From Malania oleifera (lineage: Eukaryota > Streptophyta > Magnoliopsida > Santalales > Ximeniaceae), in the NCBI RefSeq assembly GCF_029873635.1, contig NC_080423.1, forward strand, positions 95,141,191 to 95,205,190: a DNA stretch of 64,000 nucleotides, given 5' to 3'. This document shows, piece after piece, positions 20,801-30,761 of this stretch; the stretch's first letter is position 1; each line of letters begins with the position of its first letter. The notes under the pieces are model-generated. The model was not told the origin of the DNA and made no database searches. It saw nothing but the letters and a program-made list of their open reading frames with translations. Both the position numbers and the translations under genes were made by a program.

Positions 20801-22961
20801 TTTATTTTTTACTTTTACTGTTCCTCACGGGGCATGGGTTGTAATTCCACAGCTGATCCTACCTTACCGACGTCACGAATCTAACCAAGTGAGTTGATGC
20901 TTTTGTTGTTGATGATTGTTTTACCATCTCTCTTGGAATAATGATCTTAATTTTTTTTAATGAATTTCCTTGCAGGGTAACTTTTGCACATGCATGGCTG
21001 GGAACTACAAACTTATTTGGGACAATTCGTATTCAACATTTTTCAAAAAGGTAGGCAGATGCATTTGAAGGCATTTGTTAGTTTTTAAAAGCTTCAATTG
21101 TCTCCCTTAATAATAATGTTGACAACAATGACTATAGTACTAGTAGTAACAAAAACAATAAATATGGTGCACAGATTTTGATTTGATAGGCTGGCCACTG
21201 GTGGATGAGTGAGAGTTTTTGCTGTTGATCTCTATGATTGGATGAGGCACTATGTTAGGAAAGAAAAAAAAAAGGAGGTTTTTTCATGTGAAATGCAAGC
21301 CTAGGATACAAGAGCCAAGGCATTATAGCAGAACATGCATGATCTATTAATAAAAAAGGGGCAGGATGCTAGAAATACTGTTTTGTCGTCCTGACTTATC
21401 ATGAGATAGGCCCTGTTTTGTCATTGTGGCTACTAAAATTACTCGATTTTATGAGTCGACCATCTAATGTGAGACTAGTGCACTATTAGAAATCTAGAAG
21501 CATGTTAGCATGGAAAAAAATATTATTGATTTGATGATCCTGATTTTCAGTGTTTCTTTTGATAGGAAACTGTAGGTACTTGGATTATCTTTTATTAAGG
21601 AGTTCTAGAATGTATAATGTGCCTGATGCTCATGTTGTGGATGTTATACAATCTCCAATTTCGAAGTTCAAGGACTTGTATTTCTGATTTAGTGGTCCAC
21701 TAATATTGATAGTTTTCCCAAAACCTGTGAACTAATTAGTATGAGAATTGATAGGAAATGAAGGCATACTTGGATGTCTCTTGGTAAAGTTTGACAGATG
21801 GATTGGGTTAGTGTTGGATACTGAAACCCTAGTAAAATTAGTGATATGGAATACTATTCATGAACCCTGGAGAGTAGGCTGAACTCCAGTTCTGACGGCA
21901 AAGCAGTCACCAAGTTGGATATAAACCTGAACAAAATTTATCTGAAATTTAGGTTTCGGGCAGGACCCCATTGGTTTCCACTGAGGACATTTCCTTTCCA
22001 GCAGTTCATTGTTTGAGAATTCTGCCAAAGGCACCAATATTATCATATAAATGGTACAAAATAAAATTTACCTTATCAACTAATGAACTTGAAAATGATG
22101 ATAACCCATTAGGGCTTTAATATGTTGCATATTGAACATAAACATAAACACATTATGTCATACACCTGCTATTCATTTGAGACTGGTGACAAATATGGCT
22201 GGATATAGTTGGCTGCTGTGATGAACAGGAGGAAGGATCACCGTTAAGTACATCTGAATGAGATCATTGATTTTAGGCTAAAGTAATGCCTTAAGTAGGA
22301 GGTAACTCTTAAAAAAAAAAAACAAAGATATATCTGGCCATATTTGTCACCAGTCCACAAAAAAGGAAAAAAACAGGAGCATTATGAAGAACAATGATGC
22401 CATAAAGACGAGGGAAGCGAGGGAAAGCAAGGGAAAGAAACTCTTTTCAATAGATAGGTTTGTAGCTTGTTAGTTGCCTAGGAATTGACAATCTGGTCTT
22501 TGAATTTATTTGAGAGTAGGTATTCATCTGGCTCTTTTCTTTTTGGGTCATTTTAAGACACTAGCAATCAATCATCTGTCAACAACAAAGCATAATTGTA
22601 ACTGCCTTAAAAAAAAAAATAAAGGCAGCTTGGTGCACAAAGCTCCCTTGTATGCGGGGTCCGGGGAAGGGGCGGACCACAATATGCCTATAGTATGCAG
22701 CCTTACCTTGCATTTTTGCAAGAGGCTGTTTCCATGCCTTGAACCTGTGACCTCCAGGTCACACGGTGACAACCTTACCGTTGCACCTAACCTCCCCTTC
22801 TACAATTGTAACTGGGTGATTAATATTATTATTTCCCGAGCTTCGTTTATATTGCTAGTTTTGTTTATTTATTTTTTGTGGACTAGGTGCTGCGGTACAA
22901 GGTGGACTGTATTCCTCCAGTAGTAGGACCAGTGCAGTCTGCATCCGAAGCAGAAGGATGA
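2855..22961 (+). CDS. GOLD-like domain protein, C-terminal exons (partial gene)
   Basis: Six exons read through in phase with GT-AG borders: 2855-2917, 3015-3066, 20595-20642, 20853-20888, 20976-21050 and 22887-22961 (stop TGA at 22959-22961). The predicted peptide contains KEITVSAGKTYE, FSVEHANPSGEKT, LILPYRRHESNQGNF, AGNYKLIWDNSYSTFFKK and VLRYKVDCIPPVV, then a short acidic tail. The order (beta-strands, 'GNF' turn, 'Y.L.WDNSYS', 'L.Y.V') is that of GOLD beta-sandwich domains, which end p24-type cargo receptors and some Sec14-type lipid-transfer proteins and mediate protein contacts in membrane traffic. No signal peptide or membrane segment is visible in this part. The first visible exon starts in the middle of a codon, so the 5' end lies upstream of the window or was not recognised. 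The 17.5-kb intron 3067-20594 is packed with transposons. The protein family beyond GOLD-like is not certain. The 3' UTR probably runs to about 23190. Confidence 0.82.
3198..4660 (-). mobile_element. LINE (L1-type) 3' fragments, minus strand
   Basis: On the minus strand, 4030-4305 encodes the zinc-binding RT-associated segment of plant L1 LINEs: CFEMSETVDHLFLHF, then a tryptophan-rich stretch and WIERNARIFNG. Two oligo(T) tracts on the plus strand (3199-3208 and within 3836-3890) fit two LINE 3' tails, so two truncated copies may lie side by side. Around 3774-3830 there is a TTC/TTTC-rich tract. Reading frames are interrupted and no intact enzyme is present. Confidence 0.65.
4689..5136 (-). 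mobile_element. Chimeric TRIM-like element, copy 2
   Basis: Read on the minus strand: a 222-bp LTR-like block (5136-4915, starts 'tgttag', ends 'acaaca', with a 'tatataagagg' TATA box), a good primer-binding site 'tggtatcagagcc' (4914-4902), a 155-bp leader, a purine tract 'gcgggggag', and a 71-bp LTR (4759-4689) of the TRIM family seen at 1579-1651 and 55089-55155. After that LTR comes a second site-like word, 'tggtttcaaagcc'. The two terminal blocks are unrelated to each other, so this copy is a hybrid. Confidence 0.6.
5137..5559. other. Intronic stretch, no supported gene
   Basis: One frame stays open here by chance, but its peptide shows no recognised domain and the codon pattern is poor. 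The words 'ctcgaaggctcg' and 'cgaaggctcgctg' hint at old repeat sequence. I see no gene. Confidence 0.4.
5560..7560 (+). mobile_element. Probable LINE remnant with ORF1-like region and poly(A) end
   Basis: The segment ends in T-rich sequence, 'cctctttcttaatatatctt' and an A-rich tail (7551-7570), the usual 3' end of plant L1 LINEs. Upstream there are broken open stretches, for example near 6265-6525, without reverse transcriptase motifs, which would fit the poorly conserved ORF1 region. A direct fusion of ORF1-like sequence to a LINE tail would mean an internally shortened copy. Assignment rests mainly on the tail and on neighbouring LINEs. Confidence 0.4.
7590..8950 (-). mobile_element. LINE reverse transcriptase fragment, minus strand
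   Basis: On the minus strand at 8359-8589 the peptide VSHLQFSDDTIFFLED contains the FADD-type box (here FSDD) of the L1 reverse transcriptase active site. It is followed by VFERIFGLKINMGEKW, the conserved 'F..ISGLKINM.KS' helix of plant LINEs. Upstream on the same strand (8600-8900) further RT-like words occur. The copy is interrupted in several places. It abuts LINE B (5560-7560) tail to tail. Confidence 0.75.
9110..10485 (+). mobile_element. LINE fragment (RT to zinc-binding region), plus strand
   Basis: It starts with LEFEKAYDM (about 9140-9166), the conserved motif of plant L1 RT palm. Then come a degenerate active-site region (9420-9480), 'F.I.GLKINMSKSG' (about 9515-9555), an open stretch at 9636-9851, and ETASHLFLHYEFAWRIW (about 10025-10075) from the zinc-binding tail region. 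The A-rich end near 10480 ('tatacataaaaaaatt') fits the LINE 3' end. It is shortened and frame-broken. Confidence 0.7.
10486..10935. other. Unclassified segment between two LINE pieces
   Basis: This segment has a base composition and codon-like texture unlike the LINEs around it. On the minus strand about 10870-10670 reads as a Gly/Ser/Tyr-rich peptide (STVIGAYSLVYGSGSQFQY and similar), and on the plus strand 10500-10640 reads DPAAALLNIQN. It may be a processed gene fragment carried by the LINE machinery, but I do not recognise the source and no poly(A) is certain. Confidence 0.25.
10936..13240 (+). mobile_element. LINE 3' portion, interrupted by a MITE
   Basis: The start encodes PPLGIRFKDRRIWDSVIENF, the conserved region downstream of the L1 RT core, followed by 'P.NYAAGRFARFQR'. 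After the MITE (11743-12433) the LINE continues with 'WKTKIPLG' and a zinc-binding-region remnant near 12590-12640. It ends with the usual tail 'cctttttcttatttatcc' and oligo(A) at 13233-13240. A further unclassified insertion rich in 'aggc' words occupies about 12655-12960. The copy is truncated at the 5' side. Confidence 0.7.
11743..12433 (+). mobile_element. hAT-like MITE 'ATTTCG' family, copy 1 (691 bp)
   Basis: The two ends are inverted relatives ('agatcttacatttc' and reverse complement 'ggtcttaaatttcc') and both subterminal zones are full of 'aatttcg' words. An exact 8-bp duplication 'gagtaggg' flanks it (11735-11742 and 12434-12441), so it inserted into the LINE. The same element, inverted, lies at 17980-18677. 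It is non-coding. Confidence 0.8.
13241..13761. other. Intronic stretch, no supported gene
   Basis: T-rich sequence with a poly(T) run at 13522-13537. Short open frames have no recognisable domain. Around 13645-13680 'gcctcgcaaggcacttggcc' is repeat-like. I see no gene or clear element boundary. Confidence 0.4.
13762..14034 (-). mobile_element. Partial Au-type SINE in two tandem copies
   Basis: Two nearly identical units (13762-13899 and 13900-14034, offset 138 bp) read on the minus strand like the body of the plant Au SINE: '..aaacagcttctccgaat..ggtaaggttgcat..ggccctc..ggagccttgtgcactagg'. The tRNA-like head with its A and B boxes is replaced by A+T-rich sequence. The second unit repeats even the flanking 'tttatatttaacac', so the duplication happened after insertion. 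Confidence 0.7.
14035..15649. other. Intronic stretch, no supported gene
   Basis: A+T-rich sequence with a poly(A) run at 14493-14507 and a TTTA-rich tract near 14632-14650. The 15104-15340 minus-strand open stretch has no recognised domain. 'aggcgaaggctcg'-like words near 14045 suggest old repeats. I found no exon with a plausible protein match here. Confidence 0.4.
15650..16786 (-). mobile_element. SIRE-like LTR, truncated (LTR A)
   Basis: On the minus strand it begins at 16786 with 'tgttgaccttatgggtcata' and 'gttttgattatgacaaata'. This start is shared with the LTRs at 33764 ('tgttgactctatgagtccaa') and 62682 ('tgttggcctaataaggctt'), and all three have 'tttgat.atgacaaat'. About 465 bp in comes a motif array (16323-15961), and then a TATA-like 'ctataaat' (15834-15827). 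The far end is not recognised. It abuts copia integrase sequence at 16787 and appears inserted there. Confidence 0.6.
15961..16323. repeat. Array of about 11 dyad motifs (GTTCGG-N4-CCGAAC type) in LTR U3
   Basis: Imperfect palindromes of 16 bp recur every 20-45 bp. Perfect examples are GTTCAG-GTAG-CTGAAC at 15961-15976 and GTTCGG-TCGC-CCGAAC at 16107-16122. Others, as at 15981, 16026, 16046 and 16129, have one or two mismatched arm bases. The arms differ between copies while symmetry and the 4-bp spacer are kept. The island is much richer in G+C than its surroundings. Confidence 0.85.
16787..20322 (+). mobile_element. Ty1/copia remnant (integrase to 3' LTR)
   Basis: A fossil copia element with recognisable integrase (16787-17350), reverse transcriptase (17800-19200, with YVDDI) and RNase H (19500-20010) regions. 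It ends in a polypurine tract 'cttgagggagag' and a short 3' LTR (20151-20322, 'tgttaatgg...ttcaaca', 172 bp). The 5' part is not present in the window next to it. The element is broken in many places and carries a nested MITE (17980-18677). A fragment of the same family's tail lies at 950-1110. It sits in sense orientation in the GOLD gene intron. Confidence 0.85.
17980..18677 (-). mobile_element. hAT-like MITE 'ATTTCG' family, copy 2 (about 698 bp)
   Basis: This is an inverted copy of 11743-12433: it begins 'ggtcttaaatttccac' and ends 'aaatttatgaccttgctt', and the middle parts ('acatgaatg..', 'acttgtaat..', 'cctttccaccttatac') match in reverse complement. Flanks 'gggtgcat' (17972-17979) and 'aggtgcat' (18678-18685) form an 8-bp target duplication with one change. 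It is inserted in the copia reverse transcriptase region. Confidence 0.8.
20323..20594 (+). other. End of the long intron of the GOLD gene
   Basis: Original intron sequence after the copia LTR. It is T-rich and leads to the acceptor 'gctaaacag' at 20594. There is nothing else in it. Confidence 0.6.
21051..22180 (+). other. Intron of the GOLD gene, no element recognised
   Basis: The intron between the exon ending at 21050 and the last exon at 22887. It is A+T-rich, and short open stretches such as 21858-22046 minus have no recognised domain. The repeat features in the rest of this intron are given separately. Confidence 0.6.
22181..22355 (+). repeat. Inverted repeat able to form a 26-bp stem with a 123-nt loop
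   Basis: The arm 'gactggtgacaaatatggct' plus 6 bases (22181-22206) is complementary to 22330-22355 ('tatctggccatatttgtcac' inside) with only two mismatches. The loop contains an oligo(A) run (22311-22322). It lies in the last intron of the GOLD gene and would fold in its pre-mRNA. It could be the ends of a foldback element or a hairpin RNA source. Confidence 0.7.
22605..22803 (-). mobile_element. Au-type SINE, near full length
   Basis: On the minus strand it reads as a tRNA-derived SINE: head with 'taggtgcaacggtaaggttg' (A-box region), 'aggtcacaggttcaaggcat' (B-box GGTTCAAGGC), then 'ggaaacagcctcttgca', 'ggtaaggctgcat', 'ccgccccttccccggaccc', 'gtgcaccaagctgcc' and a T-rich tail. Exact 11-bp target duplications 'aattgtaactg' flank it at 22594-22604 and 22804-22814. 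It inserted into the last intron of the GOLD gene in antisense. Confidence 0.9.
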
Positions 22962-23604
22962 GAGGAACCTGTCCAGAATATGGCTGTTGCAGTTTAGCCC
23001 CAGTTCGTGCTTCCTCCTAATTTCTGTCATATCCATCTGTACTTTTTTTATTTGTTCATAATCTTTATCTTGTCCCCTGCAGTTGATTATTTCAATTGGA
23101 TTTCCTTTATTCTGATGTGCCACGACTTATGGATGTAGAATATTTAAACTTGTACTCAAATTTGTATATTAATTGGAGCTTTGTAGAATGAATTTTAGTT
23201 TGATCATTGCAACCAAAGGTTACAAAGAATTTCCAAGCAAAGTGCACCTGTTATTATGTGCCTATGATAATCTCTTTTCCCCATCTTGGGGGCTGAGGTT
23301 CGGGAGATTTTGAAGTACTCCAAAACATCAGCCAATAATTATCATCATCTTAATATGATTTCTAGCCATGTATTTGGAGATTAGTATAGTCATGGTGGAA
23401 CTAATCACGTTTCACATTGCTGCCAATGAGTTCACTGTACACTGGATCTTATGGTTATTGTTATTTTTTTATAGAAGACCAAAGAAAACAAGTTGTTTTT
23501 GTTATGGTATGCATTTGAATCGTAGAATTTGTTACTATCATGCTTCTTTAACAGGGTGATAGTTGTAATCGGTTTGGTACTTTTTGGTTTTGGGCAAAAT
23601 TGAA
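22962..23604 (+). other. 3' UTR and downstream flank of the GOLD gene
   Basis: After the stop codon the sequence is T-rich, with 'tttgtatattaattgg' and 'gtagaatgaattttag' near 23160-23200, which are plausible plant polyadenylation sequence elements. No further coding exon is seen up to the MITE at 23613. Confidence 0.5.
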
Positions 23605-25168
23605 CACTGAAGTAGGGTTGTTCAACAACACGCCTAACTAGATAAACTCAAATTGAACCTACCCATAAGTAAGATTATCACAATGATATGCCCCGGTCTC
23701 AACTTACGGCCCAGGTGTTACTGTAGTGACGTCTGTGTACCTGATATACTTCTCAACATATATATACGCAGCGGAAAACATAAACATCCACTAGAGTTTT
23801 AACTGCCTAATGGATACATACAATTATTACATTCATATACAATATTGTATGATACTCTACGCATTCTCGAGACTTACAACATTTTACAAGTTCTGTAAAC
23901 CTATAACATAACCTACAAAATCGAGCTCGTGGAGACACTCAAAAATAGATCACTACCCTGCCTTAGTCCTTGCTAATCTCAACCTCAATAAGGACCTAAA
24001 AAGATAGTTTGTATGATAAGGTGAGACACCTTTTAGTAAGGGACGATTAAGCTAATAATAGTGTGTGGTAAACATGCTTAGTGTTTAACAAAAACATAGA
24101 CATATATAATCATCTTTTTCGTAATTATAAAATACGCAGCCCATTTTCATCATATGAACAGTCTCATAGTATATAACAATGATTACATAAATGTACAGAT
24201 ATATAGGATATGACACGCCCTCAAACTCTATATCATGTATGAATCCCCACAACCACCCCTACTGTCTCAATACAGTTTGGGTACACGATCAAGAGGCAAA
24301 CTCACACTAAGACCGCCCCTACTGTCTCAATACTGCTTGGGTTAGTATAGATCAAAAGTATGGTACCCTCATTGGCAATGGATCCATGCCTACACTATCA
24401 GTCTCCAGGATTCTTAAAGCATATCGTGCAATTTAAGCAATTTAAACACTCTTTTGAAATCATTTCACAAAACACATCATTACGTGAAATCCAGCCCGTA
24501 GCCGTCAAATAAATTTTTTGCATTTTCACAACAATTCCAGTATTTCACGACATCAATACCTACCACACAGTTTTCCACATTCGAAAACAACCCGAAAGTA
24601 AATATAAACAATTAATATCATAGTTGGGTTTAAAATAACAAAAATTGCATTTCCAATCGGTGAAAAGGTCCATAGTGACAAGTATAATATTCTAAAAATA
24701 TAACATTTGAATTTGACCGGTTGGTTTTGAAAATAAAGCTGGTTTACCAAATCAAGGCTTGGAAACCCTAAAACCGTCGTAATTCGATATTTAAAAGTTA
24801 TTTCAAAATTCAATCAATTCATATTGTATAAATCACTGTTTTAACATAACCCCTTTACTTGCGTGTGAATCGGAGTCTGAAACGACTCGGAACTCAAGCC
24901 CTAACTTTCCGAATTCCGAACCTAAACGGCTTAAAACAATAACACGAAAACCCTGAAACCTAATACTCGAAGAACAACACTTAAGTATAATTTCATATAC
25001 TACAGATCTACTAGACCAAAAGCAAAAATTGACCCTTACCTCGATTTTCTAGAAAAACTCGAAAATCTCCAAAATGAAATTCTGATCCGTAGAACCTGTA
25101 GAGATTCCTTCCTGACCCACGTAGCGACGTCGGATCGTCGATTTTGGCAACACACGACCTGAAAATCT

Positions 25169-25169
<1 letters not shown>

Positions 25170-25230
<61 letters not shown>
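25170..25230. repeat. (GA)n microsatellite in the left LTR of the Tekay-like element
   Basis: About 30 GA units. On the element's own strand it is a (TC)n tract lying downstream of a TATA-like 'atttatacataaatatc', so it sits near the expected transcript start. The partner LTR has the same tract at 30690-30758. Confidence 0.9.
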
Positions 25231-25234
<4 letters not shown>

Positions 25235-28200
25235 TAAGAAAAACCTAACTTAGCATTTAAGTAATCAAAATAAATATCTCCTCCAAGATATTTATGTATA
25301 AATATCTCAAAACATCTTTTCTAAAATATCTCCTCCAAAATATCTCTTTATTTATTTATTTATTATTTATTTATTTGATCGGGTTACTACAATCTCTCCT
25401 TTTTATAAACTTTCGTCCTCCAAATTTGCTAACTATTCCTATCACATCGTCTGAACTCTAACTGCTCTGTCTCTAGGAAGAGCTGACAGCCAACCACATA
25501 ACAGCCTCGTCTTAAATTTATTACCTACTCTCATTTATAGCGGAGGAATATCGTGGTTACATACAATAGTCTTGGAAGCTCACATTACATATACAAACTC
25601 TCCCAGAGACAATCCACATACCCTTACCATAAGCAAAAAGGAATACACTTACATATCTACATTACTTGTCTAACTTTGAACATCTCTAAATAGTTGAGGA
25701 TACTTCTGACGTATCCCGGCCTCTAATTCCCAAGAAGTCTCCTCAACCACGTGGTTACGCCATAGCACCTTTACCAATGGTATCTCCTTGGTACGCAGCC
25801 TCCGTACCTTCTGATCCAAAATCTGAACTAGTACCTCACCATAAGCTAGTGCTTCACTGATCTCTAAGGACTCATAACTGATCACGTGCAATGGATCTGG
25901 CACGTACTTCCTCAGCACCGACACGTGAAACACATCATGCACCCTAGATAAGGTCGGGGGTATGGCTACCCGATAAGAAAATGGACCTATCCTCTCTAAG
26001 ATCTCGAACGGCCCAGTGTACCCAGGACTCAACTTGCCATTCCTCCCGAACCTCGTCACTCCTTTCATAGGAGCAACCCTAAAAAATACCATATCTCTGA
26101 TATCAAATTTTAGTTCCTGTCGGCGAGTATCGGCATAACTCTTCTACTGACTCTCAGCTGATCTAATCCTTTCTCTGATACGCTTGACCTTCGCAGAGCT
26201 CTGCTGAACCAACACCGGTCCCAAAATCTGCTGCTTACCTACCTCACCCTAGTACAATGGAGATCGGCACTGACGACCATACAAGGCCTCATATGGTGCC
26301 ATCTCAATACTAGCCTAGTAGCTGTTGTTATAAGCAAATTCTATGAGCAGTAGATACCGAATCCAACTGTTACCGAAATCCAACACGCATGCTCGCAGCA
26401 TATCCTCCAAAATCTGAATCGTCCTTTCTAACTGTCCATCCTTCTGCGGGTGAAATGTCGTGCTGAACGTGAGCTGTGACCCCAAGGCATCCTGTAACCC
26501 CTTCTAGAACCGAGATGTGAAATGTGGGTCTCGATTTGAAACGATAGACACCGGGACGCCATGGAGTCGTACTACCTCCTGTATGTACAACTCTACTAGC
26601 ATATTCATAGAATAGCTGACTCTGATTGGAATGAAGTGTGTCGTCTTAGTTAGCCGATCCACCACCACCCAAATAGCATTTTGTTCGTGCACCGCTGAAG
26701 TTAACCTCGTAATAAAATCTATCGAGATGTGTTCCCACTTCCACTTGGGAATGTCAAACGGCTGTAGTGGTCCTGCTGGTCTTTGATGCTCAGCCTTCAC
26801 CTGCTGACATGTCCGACATTGCCCAACAAACTCGGCCACTTCCCTCTTCATATTACTCCACCAGAACGATTCTCGCAGATCTCCATACATTTTCGTGCTT
26901 CCTAGATGAACAATATAGAGAGAACGATGAGCCTCCTTCAGAATCATCCTCTTTATCTTTGTGTCTTCTGGTACACACAGTTTGGTGTGGAATCTGAGAA
27001 CTCCATCCGTAGAGACAGTAAAGTCTGAATGTGGTTCACTCTGTAGTTTCTCCACAATCTTTACAAACTCCACGTCGTTCAACTGAGCAACTTTGATTCA
27101 TTCTCGTAAGGTCGGCTGAGCCACCAACTCAGCAATGAGGGCCTAGGGATCCTCATCCACTAGCTCTACCCTCAATCTCTCTAGATCCATCCTGATCTGA
27201 TGTTACCCCATAACTGTTGAAACCGACGCCTCCACTGACTTTCGACTCAGCGCATCAGCTACCACATTAGTTTTTCTAGGGTGATAGCTAATGGTACAGT
27301 CGTAGTCTTTGATCAATTCGAGCCACTTGCGCTACCTCATATTCAACTCCTTTTGGGTGAGGAAGTATTTAAGACTCTTATGATCAGTAAAAATCTCGCA
27401 TTTCTCACTATACAGATAGTGCTACTAGATCTTTAGAGCAAACACAACTGCTGCCAACTCCAAATCATGCGTAGGGTAATTCTTCTCGTACTCCTTGAGC
27501 TGACGAGAAGCGTAGGCAACCACTTTACCCTGTTGCATCAAAACACAACCTAGTCCCTTCAAGGATGCGTCACTGTAGATCACGAAGCCACCATCTCCTG
27601 ATAGAATAGTCAACATTGGAGCCGTGGCCAAGCGCCTCTTCAACTCTTGGAACTCTGCTCGCAGTCTCTAGTCCACGCAAACCTGCTACCTTTCCTAGTA
27701 AGCTGCGTCAAAGGGCCCGACAGCTTAGAAAAGCCCTCGACGAACCAACGATAATACTCAGCCAGACCCAAGAAACTACAAACCTCTTGCGCATTCCTTG
27801 GTCTCACCCAGTCAACTACCTCCTCAACTTTACCTAGGTCAACTGAAATCCCCTCCTTGGACACCACGTGCCCTAGAAATGCAACCTGCTCAAGCTAGAA
27901 TTCGCATTTCTTGAATTTAGCGAATAGTTCCTTCTCTCTAAGTTCCTGAATGACTACTCTAAGATAAGCATCATGCTTTGTTGGACTCTTCGAATACACC
28001 AAGATGTCGTCGATGAACAGCACCACGAATTTATCCATGCACTCGTGGAACACCCTGTTTATCAAGTCCATGAATGCTGCAGGTGCATTCGTCAAACCAA
28101 TCGGCATAACCAAAAACTCGTAATTGCCATACTGGGTTCGGAAAGCAGTCTTCAATACATCCTCTGCTTCACCTTCAGCCAGTGATACCCGGACTACAGA

Positions 28201-30684
28201 TCGATATTCGAAAAGACCTGAGTGCCCTGCAACTGGTCAAACAAGTCGTCAATCCGAGGCAACAGATATCTGTTCTTCACTGTCACCTTATTGATCTCTT
28301 GATAATCGATGCACATCCTCATCGACCCGTCCTTCTTTTTCACAAACAACACGGGCGCACCCCAGGGTGACACGCTCAACCTGATGAACCCCTTGTCCAA
28401 AAGTTCTTGCAACTGCTCCTTTACCTCTTTCAACTCAGCTGGAGCCATCTTGTAAGGCGCCTTGGAGATTGGTGCCGTCCTCGGTGCTAACTCAATACAA
28501 ACTGCACTTCCCTGTCTGGAGGCAATCTTGGCAAGTCTTCAGGAAAGACATCGGAGAACTCCTTTATCACTGGGATATCCTCCAACTTCAATCCCTCCTT
28601 AGGTGACTCTTTCACACTCGCCAAGTATCCTTGACAACCCTCTAGAAGCAGCTGTCTCGCCTGCATCGCCGAGAGGATCCGTGGTGTAGAACGCACACAC
28701 GACCCAACAAATAGAAATTCTTGCTCCCTGGAACCCCTCTTGGATTCCTTCCTGGCCTGCCTCGCTATATCGCATAGGAACACACGAGCCTCAGTCTCAT
28801 CCTCACTAGAGGCATCCAGGTGATTATTGCCTCCTGCCATAATCCCCTTCCCTCTGGGTTCCATCCTGTACATAGGTAAAAGCCAACTTAATCATTCCAC
28901 ATTTAACATAATAAATGCAAATATGGAATAAAAAGATTAAACATGTATTCGAGACACCGACAACCCATACACACTAGACTGTCTAACCTCTCATCTCGAC
29001 ATCCGAGTCAAGTCTCTCAACCTAGAAACAAAACCATCGATGGATTTACCATGGTTTTCCAGATATCGTCATTCTTAGAAAAGCACAGAAGATCGTCAAA
29101 GGAAATCTCGCCTCCGAGCCTCCAGACTAAAACCCGACTAACTCTCTAACTCTATCTCATTATAGCCAATACTCTGGTAATTTACTCACTGACCATCAAA
29201 GTCTATAAAACCTAGCAAACCTAGGGCCTGATACCACCTGTAACGCCTCGGTCCCAACTTACGGCCCAGGTGTTACTGTAGTGACGTCTGTGTACCTGAT
29301 ATATTTCTCAACAGATATATACGCAGCGGAAAACATAAACATCCATCAAACTATTACCATAGTTCTAACTACCTGATAGATACATACAACTATTCCAACA
29401 TCCATATACAATACTGTATGATACTCGACGCATCCTCGAGTCTTACAACATTTTATAAGTTCTAAAAGCCTATAACATAACCTACAAAATCGAGCTCGTG
29501 GAGACGCTCACTCAAAAACAGATCGCTACCCTGCCCCAGTCCTTGCTAATCTCAACCTCGATAAGGACCTGAAAAGACAGTTTGTATGATAGGGTGAGAC
29601 ACCTCTTAGTAAGGGATGATTAAGCTAATAACAGTGTGTGACCAGCATGCTTTAAGTGTTTAACAAAAACATAAATGTATATAATCATCGTTTCCGTGGT
29701 AAAATACGTAACCCATATTCATTATATGAATAGCCCCATACTATATAACAACAATTACATAAATGTACAGATATGCAGGATAGGACACGACCTCAAACTC
29801 TATACCATATATAAATCCTCATAATCGGGGTTGACCGCCCTTACTGTCTCAATACAGTTTGGGTTCATATAGATCAAAAGTATGGTGCCCTCACTAGAAA
29901 CAAATCCATTCCTACACTATCAGTCCCCAGGGTTCCTAAAACATATCGTGCAATTTAAGTAATTTAAATACTCTTTTGAAAACATTTCATAAAACACATC
30001 TTTACGTGAAATCCGGCCCGTAGCCATCAAATAAACTTCCTGCATTTTCACAACAGTTCCAGTATTTCACAACATCAATACCTTTCACATAGTTTTCCAC
30101 ATTCAAAAACAACCCGAAAGTAAATATAAACAATCACAGTACGGATTTTAAACAACAAAAACAACATTTCCAACAGGTGAAAAGGTCCAGAATGACAAAT
30201 ACAATATTCTAAAAATATAACATTTGAATTTGATCGGTTGGTTTTGAAAATAAAGCCGGTTTACCAAACCGAAGCCTGGAAACCCTAAAACCGTCGTAAT
30301 TCGATATCTAAAAGTTATTTCAACATTTCAATCGATTCATATTGTATAAATCACTGAATTAACACAACCCCCTTACTTGCGTGTGAATCGAAGTCCGAAA
30401 CAACCAGAAACTCAAGCCCTAGTTTTTCGAACCCCAAACCTAAACAGTTCAAAACAACAGCACGAAAACCCCGAAACTTAATACTCGAAGAACAACACTT
30501 CAGTATAATCTCGTATACTACAGACCTACCGGACCAAAAGCAAAAACGGACCCTTACCTCAATTTTCGAGAAAAACTCAGAAATCTCCGAAATGAAATTC
30601 TAATTCGTAAAACCTGTAGAGATTCCTTCCTTAATCCACGTAGCGACGTTGGATTGTCGATTCCAGAAACACACGGCCCGGAAA

Positions 30685-30689
<5 letters not shown>

Positions 30690-30758
<69 letters not shown>
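30690..30758. repeat. (GA)n microsatellite in the right LTR of the Tekay-like element
   Basis: About 34 GA units at the position matching 25170-25230 in the other LTR, slightly longer. The tract was therefore part of the LTR before insertion and has since drifted in length. Confidence 0.9.

Positions 30759-30761
<3 letters not shown>

Noticed and set aside
22510-22923. 137-codon open frame on the plus strand
   Set aside because: It is antisense across the Au-type SINE and runs into the last GOLD exon in the wrong frame.
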